In this document: positions 46,774 to 57,944 of the stretch, piece by piece
How the letters are laid out: each line of letters begins with the position of its first letter
How positions within the stretch are numbered: the first letter of the stretch is position 1
Source: Theobroma cacao
Taxonomy: Eukaryota; Streptophyta; Magnoliopsida; Malvales; Malvaceae
Direction: 5' to 3'
Length of the DNA stretch: 64,000 nucleotides
NCBI RefSeq assembly: GCF_000208745.1
Contig: NC_030852.1
Coordinates: forward strand, 13,943,408 to 14,007,407
Notes under the pieces: model-generated
What the model was told of the DNA's origin: nothing
The model's input: only the letters and a program-made list of their open reading frames with translations
Databases searched by the model: none
Position numbers and translations under genes: made by a program

Positions 46774-47846
46774 TATTGGCTCCATTAGTTTTTGATGATA
46801 ATAAAACATTCCCATTTATTTATGTCTAATACCTTTACTAGAGTGTGCAGGAAATTAATATATGAAATTAATTTCTTGACTCTTCAAAGAGTATTTTTGA
46901 AAGAAAAATAGGGATAAAATCATTAAGATGTAACTAAATAACAAGGAGGAAGCTTATTGGTGAAACAAGGAAGAACATTGGTTGACCAAATTTCAAATTG
47001 GAGAAATGACGGGCTGAAGAGTTTAAGAAACATAATCAATTTAGTCAACCAAGTCAGTTAACGAAGTACTCTCTGCCAGAATCTGCAAACTAGAAACAAA
47101 ACCAACTTAGTGAACCAAGTCAGTCGACTAAGAGCTCTCTGTCTGTAAATTAAACCAAAGCACTACAAGATAGATTAACGGCTAGAACTCATCCTCAACT
47201 GTTTCCAACAAATATAAACTGCCAAACTGCCATCAGAGTTGCATCTCCAAGTATAAAAGAGTCTTCCAACAATAACAAAGAAGTTTTTTGAAGCCTTAAA
47301 TGAGATTTAAGCTATGGAAAGTAGAAAAACTAGAACAGCTTCACTACACTTGTCTGCACTTAAACGCCTACTCTTTGCATTTATATTTAGCACTCAATCT
47401 TGTACTATCTAGATCAAGTAAGTGATCATAAATACTTCTTTATTGCTTCTCTTGTATTCTTAGAGTGAGGGAGTCACTCTAAGGGGTTGTTCAAGCTTGG
47501 GATAGCTTGATTGTTAAAGGTTGTGGTTGAGCCTTGGAAAACCATATTGGGTTTTAGTTGAGCCCATGAAAAACTAGTGTAAAAGGTTTTTGGTTGAGCC
47601 TGGTAAAAGCCATTGTAAAGCTTGGTGAAAGCTTCTGAATTTCACCAGTCTGTAGTGGATTTGTGGGAAACTCCTTGGTTGGATAATCAAGGTAGTGGAT
47701 GTAGGTCTTAGATTGAACCACTCTAAATTACTATGCATTTTATACTCTATTTTTGTTTTCTTAAGTTCTGAAAATTAGTTTCCAATCTTGTCAAGAGCCA
47801 AATTGTGCTATTCACCCCCCTCTAGCACATATTATCGGGACCAACA
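46774..47846 (+). repeat. 3' LTR of copia-E (1073 bp)
   Basis: Begins TATTGGCTCC and ends GGGACCAACA; the ends are inverted repeats if the second base was G. A TATA box TATAAAAG is at 47252-47259. The words AGTCAACCAAG and AGTCGACTAAGAG occur near 47045-47140, and TTCACCCCCCTCTAG near 47812, which often closes copia LTRs. Satellite DNA starts directly after it. The 5' LTR is outside the window. Confidence 0.85.
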
Positions 47847-49911
47847 ATATATTAATTTATCTATAATCTTATGAATGATTAGAAATCAAAATCTATGTTT
47901 TTCTTGTTTAAAACCAATTTTAATTGAATGTTTGCATATGGAAACGTGAAGTGGATGCTATAATTGATAAGAAAAGATCATTTTAAATAAACCATGCCTT
48001 TGAAAGCTTTGTTACTCGCTTTAAATGATATATTAACTCATTTATAATCTTATAAATGATTATAAATCAAAATCTTGTGACTTTATGCTTAAACCCTATC
48101 ATAATTGGATGATTGTATTAGGAAATGTGAAATGGCTGCTATCCATTGACAAGAAAAGACTATTTTAAGTTAGTCATGCAATCAAAAGCTTTGTTATTCG
48201 CTCTAAATGATATAGTAGTTCATTTAAAATCTTATATATGATTATAAATCAAAATCTTTGTTGTTGTTGTTAAAACCTATCATATTTGGATGTTCGCTTT
48301 TGGAAACATGAAGTGGATGCTATCTAATGACAAAAAAAGACCATTTTATTTAAAAATGCCATCGAAAGCTTTATCACTTGCTTTAAATGACATATTGGTT
48401 TATTTATAATCTTATAAATGGTTATAAATCAAAATCAATGTTTTTCTTATTTAAAACCTATCATAATTAGATGTTTGCATTCAGAAACGTAAAGTGGATG
48501 CTATATATTGATAAGAAAAGATCATTTTAAGTTAATCATGCATCAAAAGCTTTGTTACTTGTTGTAGATGATATATTAATTCATATATAATCTTATAAAT
48601 GGTTAAAAACCCAAATCTTTGTGGTTGTAAGATAAAATCTATCATAATTGGAATTTTGCATTAGGAAATTGAAGTGAATGCTCTCAATTGACAAGCAAAG
48701 ACCATTTGAAGTTAATGATGCCATCGAAAGCTTTGTTACTCACTTTAAAACATATATCAATTCATTTATAATATTATAAATAATTGTAAATCAAAATCTT
48801 TGCACTTTATATTTAAAAGCTATCATAATTGGATGCTTGTATTGGGAAACGTTAAGTGCATGTTATCCATTGGCAACAGAAGAAATTTTAAGTTAATGAT
48901 GCCATCGAAAGCTTTGTTACTTGCTGTAAATGATATATTAATTCATTTATAATCTTATAAATGGTTATAAATCAAAATCAATGTTTTTCTTGGTTAAAAC
49001 CTATTATAATTGGGTTTTTCTATTGGGAGACATTAAGTGGACGCTATCCATTCATAGTAAAATACCATTTTAAGTTAATCACGCCATCAAATGCTTTGTT
49101 TCTTGCTTTAAATGATATTTTAGTTCATTAATAAACTTAAAAATGATTATAAATCAAAATCTATGTTTTGCATGGTTAAATCCTATCATAATTGGATGTT
49201 TGCATTAAGATACGTTAAATGGATGCTATCCATTGACAAGAAAAGGCCATTTTAAGGTAATCATGCCATCAAAAGCTTTGTTACTTGCTTTAAATGATAT
49301 ATTAATTTATTTATAATCTTTTGAATGATTATAAATTGAAATCTATGTTTTGCTTGTTTAAAACCAATTATAATTAAATGTTTGCATTGGGAAAAATGAA
49401 GTGGATGCTATCCATTGACAAGAAAAGAACATTTTAAGTAAATCATGCCAGCAAAAGCTTTGTTAGTCACTTTAAAGTGATATAGTAATTCTTTTATAAT
49501 CTTATAAATGATTAGAGATCGAAATCTTTGTTGTTGTTGCTTAAAACCTATCATAATTGGATATTTGTAATGTGAAACGTGAAGTGGATGCTATCCAATG
49601 GCAACAAAAGACAATTTTAAGTTAAGGATGCCATCAAAAGATTTGTTACTTGCAATAAATGATATATTAATTAATTTATAACCTTATAAATGGTTATAAA
49701 TCAAAATTAGTGTTTTTCTTGGTTAAAACCTATCATAATTGGATGTTTGCATTGGGAAACATTAAGTGGATGCTTTCCATTGATAGGGAAATACCATTTT
49801 AAGTTAATGGATGCAATCCATTAAAAAGAAAAAGACCATTTAAATTAATCATGCCATAGAAAGCTTTGTTACTAACTTTAAATGATTTATTAGTTCCTTT
49901 ATAACCTTATA
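47847..49911. repeat. 181-bp tandem satellite array, about 11.5 monomers
   Basis: Head-to-tail monomers. The landmark AAAGCTTTGTTACTTG recurs near 48004, 48186, 48363, 48544, 48725, 48906, 49087, 49269, 49452, 49633 and 49861, that is every 177-183 bp except the last step. Other conserved words are TATAAATCAAAATC, CCTATCATAATTGGATG and AAGTGGATGCTATCCATTGA. The last complete monomer carries about 47 extra bases. A length near 180 bp is typical of plant centromeric or other heterochromatic satellites. Both edges are cut by transposon ends, so the original array was larger. Confidence 0.92.
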
Positions 49912-50128
49912 TGTAACACCCGACCCTAAATTATCTGTGATATATCATTCACATGTTTTGGATAGCATGTTTGTATATTAAATTTGTAAAAACCGACCTT
50001 ATAAATACATGTCATGACATACATGCATTGAGTAGCAAGTTATTACGCTAGAAAAGCACCTAAGAATAGACGAAACTTGATATTGTACCTAACGGTACAC
50101 TTAAATTGATTTAACCTCGAACTAGTTC
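49912..50128 (+). repeat. two successive family-1-like LTR ends
   Basis: The satellite stops at TGTAACACCCGACCC (49912); a second end, TGTAAAAACCGACC, starts at 49985. Both resemble the reverse complement of a family-1 LTR terminus (compare 36758 and, inverted, 573 and 58632). 49985-50128 is the reverse complement of 58490-58632 by eye. The sequence enters a gap before either LTR can be followed. Confidence 0.65.
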
Positions 50129-50228
50129 NNNNNNNNNNNNNNNNNNNNNNNNNNNNNNNNNNNNNNNNNNNNNNNNNNNNNNNNNNNNNNNNNNNNNNNN
50201 NNNNNNNNNNNNNNNNNNNNNNNNNNNN
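50129..50228. other. assembly gap, exactly 100 N
   Basis: A 100-N run is a common placeholder for a gap of unknown size. On its right, only 650 bp of a ~2.65-kb LTR is present, so about 2 kb of that LTR, plus the rest of the left-hand LTR, is missing. Confidence 0.95.
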
Positions 50229-50878
50229 GAAATAGTGGGCAAAAAGCATGAAATTTAGAGCTAAAGAGAGAAAGTTATGGAAGTTGCAAAGCAAGCTTCC
50301 ATGGAGGATGGAAGCAACATGAGATGGAAGAAGAAGAAGGAGAAGAAGCTACTGGAGAATGAAGAAGCTGCTGGAAGAAAAAGATATTTATAGCTCAAGC
50401 TTATCCATTCCACTTGAAATTACAAAAATGCCCTTAGCACATTAACTTGTTCTCCTTCAATCCTTTGTGCAATCATTTTACTCTTTTTATACCAAGACAA
50501 GGTCCATAATAGTCTAAACATGCTCGAGTCTACAAAAACTTAAAAATTTGACCCGGGGTGCAAAATGACCATTTTACTCCTATTATGAAAATTATTGTCA
50601 CTTCAAGTTTTCTTCGTGTTTTCATCATTACACATCATTTATTCATTCCTTAGGCCTATTTAGACCTTAATAGCATCAAAAACCCCACTCGTAGGAGCTC
50701 ACCAAGAGAAATTATGAAATTACCCCTAGTTCGTATTTCGCGTCTACTTCTAGTTGCGTGTTTATAGAGGTCGAGATTTCACGGGTTCACTTCTAAATTA
50801 TCTTTTTAACTCAGTAATCAACTTCAATTGGTATCCGTAAACTTTAGTGGCCACTGTATCAAAATACAAGGTACTATA
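50229..50878 (-). repeat. 3' LTR of element H (650 bp visible)
   Basis: Nearly identical to 57295-57944 of the right LTR. The inner end reads GGTACTATA against GGTACTACA. A TATA box (minus strand) is at 50385-50392. The left ~2 kb is lost in the gap. Confidence 0.85.
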
Positions 50879-50896
50879 GTCTCCTCCACTTAAAAT
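50879..50896 (-). other. polypurine tract of element H
   Basis: Minus strand ATTTTAAGTGGAGGAGAC directly before the 3' LTR; the G-run of gypsy-F is interrupted by one A. Confidence 0.8.
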
Positions 50897-53800
50897 GAAT
50901 TCGTCCTCGAATTGAAATCGATGTAGGGTGAATAATCAAAGTTCTAAAATTCTACCGCATCACTTTTGTCAAGCATTCTTAACATAAAATCTTGGTTCAT
51001 GCATCATATCAACTTCCAATCTTATAGAAAACTCGACAATGTCATAGTATATAGTTATGTGTACTACTCTTGTTGGATCAAAACATATCATCCATCATCT
51101 TATGAAGAGAATTAAAATAAATTATTAATTTTGGTCACACCTCAATCAAATCATCCTTAAATCATTAATTATGCATGTTTACTTAACCATCCACAATTCC
51201 TCTACCTTGACCTTTTATCAAACTTTCCAACATTCAAGCATTTATTCCACCATTGACTGTGGGTCTAAATCATCAACCAACGTCTATTCCGTTTTACATA
51301 CCTCCATACAAATCCCATTTGAGCATTTCATAATATGTACGAATCAAACACTCTTTATTTATTCATATATGTTTAACATCACGGATGACTCAAATCCGGT
51401 AACCATTAGTAACCATATTCCTAAAAACAAAACTCCAGTATCTTCATGATCGAGTACTTACTAAGTAGATCTCGACTCTTACCACAATATATTTCAATAA
51501 ATAACGATACCTTTGAACGCATCCTTATGGACTTAACCAATCTTTATAATTCCTAGGTCATAACCAAATTTTTAGTTATATGTCACATACAAACATATCT
51601 AACTTGAGATTCCTCAAATTTACTTCAAATGCCAAATCTCACGGCCTCATTAGTTTATCCATCCGAGGATGAAATTAGATGCTTGTTTCTCCTTAAGTGT
51701 ACTTTAAAATCAAAGAATCATCTATTAAGACCTTTTTGATATTAACTCCCTTAGCCTTTTTACGTTAGAAAATTAAATCTATAATCATTCATTCTCAATC
51801 ATGGGCTTTATGCTAAACAAGGCAGATTTTAAACTTTAAATTACATGAATTCAAATGCACACCTTTACATATAAGCTATAAATTTTTACACAAATCTCCT
51901 TAAGTCAAAACCTTATATTGAAGCTATACCAGCACTCATACGTTCTATTCCATTAGCCTTTAGAGAATTAAATCTATGGCATACTTCTTTATTTGTGTGC
52001 TTCATAGTAACCTAACAATTTCTAGCTCACAGTAAAGCAAGTTCATATGCCAAGCCTTTCAGGCTCTATCAAAACACCAATTTTTATCATGATATAATAG
52101 AATTTGACGAACTCATACCAAAAGTATAGACACTTACTTTTAAGCTAACAACATTATAATCTACTTTTTCACTGCCAAAATCAGCGATAAATTGTCTTAA
52201 TCATTGTCTAGCACTATAACCATTGATAGAATATCATCATTGAATCAAATTATAACTAACTCCACATGAGCTTTTATACCAATATGCAACATATATATCT
52301 ATACATATATATTTGCAAAAATTTTAACTTCGAATAGCCTTAGGCATATCAAGCTCAAGAAGCCATTTGTAAAACCAAAATAACCAATAATCAAGCTTAG
52401 AATCATTTCTTCTCTTGGTTGGTTAGATCATGATCATCATTTGTAGTGAATACACAAAGTTCATTTCAATATTCCATTCTCATACAAGAGTCAACCACTA
52501 ATTGGCACCATCTTTAAACACCATGTGTTTTATAAGTCGATTTTCTTAGTCAAAATTCATATTGTAGTATTCCAACTTTAGGTCATGTCTCATTACCAAA
52601 TCTTTACTCGTATACGAGTACTTGAATTCTCAAATCATCATATCTTTTTTAAGTAGATTTCTATAATTTTTGTACTGCATTTCTATTTCCTTACCAAGGG
52701 TAGTATCATTTAATCAAACCATGTCACCCTTGTTTTCTAAACATTTGAAGCATAATTTAACCTTCCATTATCCCTATCAGGCACTTTACCTTGATAGTTA
52801 CTCAAAATAAATTGGAACTTCTGAGGAAGCACATTTCACAATTTATGCTTTGTGTCTACAATTATGTTGAGATCAAAACCTCATTGGGTGCACAAAGCGG
52901 TAAGATAATCATTGCCTTAAACTAGTATTTCCAAGTATACTTATGCTTGTATCATATCTTCATACTTATGTGACATGTCAGTCACGAGCCCAACTTGACT
53001 GTATAGCCATTTGCTCTTTAAGCTTTAATGTTTGCTCATTGTGAAAAGTCTTCCGAATTTATCTCATCAGGGTATTCATAAGGTGGATACATGTCCATAT
53101 TTTACAGTTCAAGGCCTAAAGCATTGAACACAACCTCACCATTGATGTTCTACGCTATATTATATAATACAAAATATAATCTAATAACTATGACAATGAA
53201 ATTCTAAAGTTCCACCTTTATCTGCCAATCATAGCTCCCTTTATGAGCACATACTTTACACTGCTTGGTTGTTCACAAGCTACTCATGGCCATCCAAATT
53301 CGACCTCTTATAGCAAGTCAAGCTAATATATTCTCTTATGCTTTTCCATACATTTCCAAAACACTTAAACACTTCCTTTAATAGGGTTCCATTGAGAACT
53401 TAATCAATCAAAGGCTTATCTTCAAAGCCACTTATAACTTTAATCATTCATTGTATGCCCGATAACACTTTAGCTCACTGACCCCACTGGACATTATTTT
53501 AAAATCTCCCAAGGTGTCCATGTTCTTAGTTAGGATCATACCATCTAACTTGGTATAATTGCATTAATTATCCTTAAGCTCTGTATGCTCAGCATATCAA
53601 CATTCATATTTCCCCCTCATTCATGTTATTGACCTTGTTATGGTATATGTGGCTTTTCAACCTTTCACAACACATTCCATATTTATGCCAGGGCATTCTC
53701 AATCTCATGCCAAGCCTATAGGCATGTAACCATAAATCAGGGTAAACTCCCCTATGGGATATCTCCTTCCATATGATGCATGGGGATCACAAGATGTACA

Positions 53801-55032
53801 ACTCCAAGTGTATGCCTACATATTGATAACCTCCATATATTTTATGATCATGGAAACCACAATTTGCAAATCTAGCTTTTTATCACAAGTTTGCGATCGG
53901 AACATTAGTTTCCACATATGTCACTTTGGACATACTTCACTATTAACATTCGTATACCTTTACCACAACATTCAGTGCAAATTGATTAAGCAATGATCTC
54001 CAAATTTACTCTTAGATACACATATATCAAATTGTACACCACTTAGTGTTGAGATCTTGACTTTACTCATCAATTCTTAACCAATTACATCCATAAGATA
54101 GACAATTCACTAAATTTTTGTATCTTGCTTTTGTAGTCATAAGATTAAAATTTCTTAAGCTTAGGATGCAGAAGCTTCCTCTTAGAGCATATTCGAAAAT
54201 CCACATATTTTAAGTCCCTTACCTTTGGAGAAGTCACATTCAAGACTAATCATTTACATCATAGGTTGCATATTGAACCAAACATATTTTTTATTTAACT
54301 TTTAAAGCAATTCGTATATCGATCTTCATATAGAACTCCATATGGCACTTTGACTAAATTTGTTATTTCCATGCCATTTAATTTCAAACTACTAAATCCA
54401 CATCTAGTCTTTTAATCCTTTGGCTCCACATTAAGCATAGCAAAATTCAAGCTCATCCTTAGAGTAGATCATTTACTAGCCTCTTACTTCATGACCATAC
54501 ATCAATTATAATAATCCGTGATTTTCACCCTTGAGCTAATTCATACAATTATAAGCATAAACCACAATAATTCAATTCAAGCCTTGGAATCTTACAATTA
54601 CTTAATTATAATCAAAACCAATTCCATCTAGGCTACTACACACATATTCAGCACATATCCGCATATAAAATATTTTGGAAGTTCGACGCCATTTATATAA
54701 GGGCAGAGCAAGCTTAATCAACACAGTGCACTTGCCTCCGTGCACGTGGGAATTAGTTTACACCTCCCTTAGTGCTTAGATGTACAAGCTTCAAGTGAAT
54801 CTCAATGATCTTTATTCGTTCCGGTCAAAGTATGTCTCTTATTAACATTATCACACGTGCTCCTTTATATTGACCTCAAATACCATCCATGGTCATCAAA
54901 TTTCTTCCCATTGACAATTATGGGCTTAAGTTATAACTCCACTGAATGAATAAGTCATTATGTACCTATTAGTCCAGTTCCAATTTCCTCCATCTTTAAT
55001 CGGAGGAATTTGTTATTACATTAGCCTTTCAT
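50897..55032. other. element H interior, non-coding
   Basis: A+T-rich with no credible ORF in 4.1 kb. 51140-51480 matches LARD-A 940-1480 with an insertion (near 51248-51325) relative to A; 53750-55030 matches LARD-A 6050-7400. The middle (51500-53700) has scattered words like those of LARD-A and B, but I could not place it firmly. No tRNA or other RNA gene seen. Confidence 0.6.
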
Positions 55033-55086
55033 TTAGGAGAATTTGCTTAAAATCTTTCCAACAACATCTCGTGTCTTGGGTGGCAT
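55033..55086 (-). pseudogene. gag start remnant of element H
   Basis: Minus strand from 55086 reads MPPKTRDVVGKILSKFS then a stop. The first six residues equal the start of gypsy-F gag (MPPKTRATSRR) and the distance from the PBS is nearly the same (~200 bp). The remaining gag is deleted. Retention of leader plus gag start fits a need for packaging or translation signals in a non-autonomous element. Confidence 0.65.
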
Positions 55087-55272
55087 CTCAAACCCAGACA
55101 ACGACATCACTTATGGCCTTTGCATAACATTAGCAAGAGGGTAGGTCACTAGAAATAGGAGTTTATATAGCCTTCTGTTTATGCATTGTGTTGTAGTCAC
55201 AAACGATAAACAAGACTCTCAGACAACTCCGTTGACTGGCACGAGAATCCTTAGGACTCGACTAAACCTAGA

Positions 55273-55284
55273 GCTCTAATACCA
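55273..55284 (-). other. primer binding site of element H
   Basis: Minus strand TGGTATTAGAGC, 11 of 12 bases of the tRNA-iMet-type site, five bases from the 5' LTR. Confidence 0.85.
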
Positions 55285-56547
55285 ACAGTTGTCACAGCCC
55301 AAATACCGGGCCATGATCGGCACATGGGCCCAATGGGCATAGCCCACTAAGCCCAAGCAAGCCTATTTATGGAATTTCTATTATCATTCCCATCCATCAT
55401 CTTTAAAATGAAGTGCTGTAACTCTCAAAAGTAAATGTTCCAGTAATATTTTATAACAACTGAATATTCATATTTATATTATATCAAAGTATTGTCATCA
55501 TCAATCCAACATATACATACTTCATTTATAACTTGACTCTTAGTAGTTTACATTACATATACATGTTCACAAGTAATAGACTTGAGACCGTCAGCGGAGT
55601 GACTCTGGGTGAAGATACAACTACTGAGATGCAATAGTACCTACCAAGAAGACGAGCATATGTGTGCGACTCAATCTAGGTCCCAACTGCCTCCAAATCT
55701 GAAAACATGAATTTTAAAAACGTGAGTACGAAACTCAGTGAGTGAACATAAGAAGGGAACAAGCAATCAATAGGAAAAATTTGGAAATCATGATGCACTT
55801 GTTTAACAAACAATGCAATTGATTTAATTTCTTAATAAAACACCTCATTTCAAACTTTGATTAATAACCTCATAGTGTTGCACCAACCCATGATGAATCC
55901 ACGAAGTTAAATTAGTGAAAAATATGTCAAAAACTGGATAGGGTAGCATGCAGGACAAAATGTTTCTCGCTGCAGCCAGAAACAGTATCAGTTTGCATGT
56001 GTTTTAGTTTTTCTAGCATATCTTCTGATACAGAAGTTTAATTGACCTATTTTTTAAACCATTAGAAAGCTAAAAGGTAGGTCTAGAACTTTTATGTTTA
56101 CCACTTTTCCTAGTTTGAACAAAAAGGTAGTTAGAATCTTCATAAAGTTGAAGGCACTGTATAAGAACCTGAGAGTTTCTCACTACAGCGAGATTTATTT
56201 TTGCTGCAGCTAGTTTCTGGCTACCAAAACAAAATGTTTCTCGCTGTAGTGAGAAGCAGGGCACCTAATTGAAAAAGGGGCCTCCTTTGCACTAAAAATC
56301 CATTTGTTACTGCAATAAACTCAATTTGCAAGAAAATGGTACATCCTCAAGATTCATCATGCCAATTTTAACATGAAGTACTCAAAAATTTGCAAAGTTC
56401 AACATGCAAGATTCACATGTACAAGACCATATACCATACTCATGAACTTTCTATAACACATATATCTATATATGTATATGTATATATATATACCCATCAT
56501 CATGCACACCTTCCCATCATCATCAGCTCACATGCACTCCCCACTAG

Positions 56548-56735
56548 CACATGGCTGGGTCAGCACGACTTATGCGCACTCTTACTCACACATAGCTGTG
56601 TCATCATCGACGTATGCACACTCTTACTCGCACATAGTCAGATCATCATCGGCTTACATGCACTCCCACTCGCATATAGCTGGGTCATCATCGGTGTATG
56701 CGCACTCCTACTTGCACATAGCCGAGTCAATATCA
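56548..56735. repeat. 42-bp tandem repeats in H LTR, about 4.5 units
   Basis: Units of the form CACATAGCTGGGTCATCATC followed by GGCGTATGCGCACTCTTACTCG-like sequence, with few changes. They sit where F-type LTRs have the C-rich GTGCAC repeats, so different LTR types expand different short repeats at the same place. Confidence 0.8.
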
Positions 56736-57449
56736 TTACACAACATTATTCATCAATGGACAACATATATATATATATTAACATAATGTAGTCGTGCATG
56801 AGTCCATAACAGTCATATGTCACAACATAAAGACAATTTATCAAGGCTTGTTCCCAAGGCACACGTTTTTAAGAAAAGTTGGATAAAATCAATCAATGTT
56901 TGTGCAAATAGATTCACATTCCCAAAATAAATTTTGAAATGTAAGTTCACTCATCGGGATTGTTGAACCTCTAATCGACTCTAATTTCGATTATTACTTC
57001 AAACGGACATGTGAGGCCTTGTTGGAACCTATCACCCACAATATAACAATAAAAAATATAACAGCCCATAAATCAAATTTCTAGCCATCTTTAACACCTT
57101 AAAATCAAATTCTAACTCATTTCTCACCTAGGTGGTTGTTTTTTTGTAGTTGAATTCCTTTTCAAAAGCTTCTAAGCTACTATGGCAAGTCTCTTTTTCT
57201 CTCTCTAAAACTTTCAATTAGTGAGAGAAAGTGCTGAACAAAGACTTTTTGAGGGTTTTAAGGTGTAAAAGTGGAGGAGCATGAAAAGTCGTATGAAAGA
57301 GTGGGCAAAAGCATGAAATTTGGAGATAAAGAGAGAAAGTTATGGAAGTTGCAAAGCAAGCTTCCATGGAGGATGGAAGCAACGTGAGATGGAAGAAGAA
57401 GAAGGAGAAGAAGCTATTGGAGAATGAAGAAGCTGCTGGAAGAAAAAGA

Positions 57450-57457
57450 TATTTATA
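57450..57457 (-). promoter_or_regulatory. TATA box of H 5' LTR
   Basis: Minus strand TATAAATA in GAGCTATAAATATC, followed in element sense by CTTCTTCTTC-rich sequence and CTTCCATGGAAG. The same arrangement is in gypsy-F LTRs and LTR-G. Confidence 0.55.
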
Positions 57458-57944
57458 GCTCAAGCTTATCCATTCCACTTGAAATTTTGAAAATGCCCTT
57501 AGCACATTAACTTGTTCTCCTTCAATCCTTTGTGCAATCATTTTACTCTTTTTATACCAAGACAAGGTCCATAATAGTCTTAACATGCTCGAGTCTATGA
57601 AAACTTAAAAATTTTGACTTGGGGTGCAAAATGACCATTTTGCCCCTGTTGTGAAAATTATTGTCGCTTCTAGTTTTCTTCGTGTTTTCATCATTACACA
57701 TGATTTATTCATTCCTTAATTCTATTTAGACCTTAATAGCATCAAAAACCTTACTAGTAGGAGCTCACCAAGAGAAATTACGAAATTACCCCTAGTCTGC
57801 ATTATCGCATCAACTTCTAGTTTCTTGTTTATAGAGGTCGAGATTTCACCGGTTCACTTTTAAATTACCTTTTTAACTTAGTAATCAACCTCAATTGGTA
57901 TCCGTAAACTTTATTAGCCACTATATCAAAATACAAGGTACTAC

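Larger units (their letters stand above)
14054..47846 (+). mobile_element. copia-E, Ty1/copia element with extra ORF (SIRE/Maximus-like), fragmented
   Basis: Visible in order on the plus strand: gag with two zinc knuckles, protease, integrase, RT, RNase H, extra ORF, polypurine tract, 3' LTR. This PR-IN-RT-RH order is that of Ty1/copia; a long gag and an ORF after pol suit the SIRE/Maximus lineage (inference). Own sequence is about 8.4 kb: 14054-16787, 27073-30748, 43404-43615 and 46064-47846. It is interrupted by gypsy-F, element B and solo LTR-G; gypsy-D cuts off its 5' part. The right flank is satellite DNA, so the copia inserted into the array. Many stops and frameshifts show it is dead. 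Confidence 0.88.
50229..57944 (-). mobile_element. element H, non-autonomous gypsy-derived LTR element
   Basis: Left (3') LTR 50229-50878 (partial, gap), PPT 50879-50896, interior 50897-55289, PBS 55273-55284, right (5') LTR 55290-57944. The 4.4-kb interior has no pol; it keeps only a gag start (MPPKTRDVVGK) and sequence shared with LARD-A. PPT, PBS and gag start are like those of gypsy-F, a likely enzyme donor type. The right flank is TTTTC; the left flank is in the gap, so no TSD can be tested. Confidence 0.85.
55290..57944 (-). repeat. 5' LTR of element H (2655 bp)
   Basis: TGTCACAGCCC to GGTACTACA. The left part resembles F-type LTRs (GGGCCATGATCGG, AAGCCCAAGCAAGCCTAT, CTGCAG palindromes). 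The right part is its own, apart from the TATA region. It contains 42-bp repeats (56548-56735). Confidence 0.88.

Noticed and set aside
47847..49911. CENP-B-box-like site in the satellite
   Set aside because: No convincing match to the NTTCG...CGGG pattern; a centromeric role rests only on monomer length and arrangement.
50043..50294. Minus-strand frame across the 100-N gap
   Set aside because: Created by the N run joining two LTR fragments.
56390..56791. 104-133 aa frames with repeated HSYSHIA-type units
   Set aside because: Translation of the 42-bp LTR repeats; no start context and no conservation expected.
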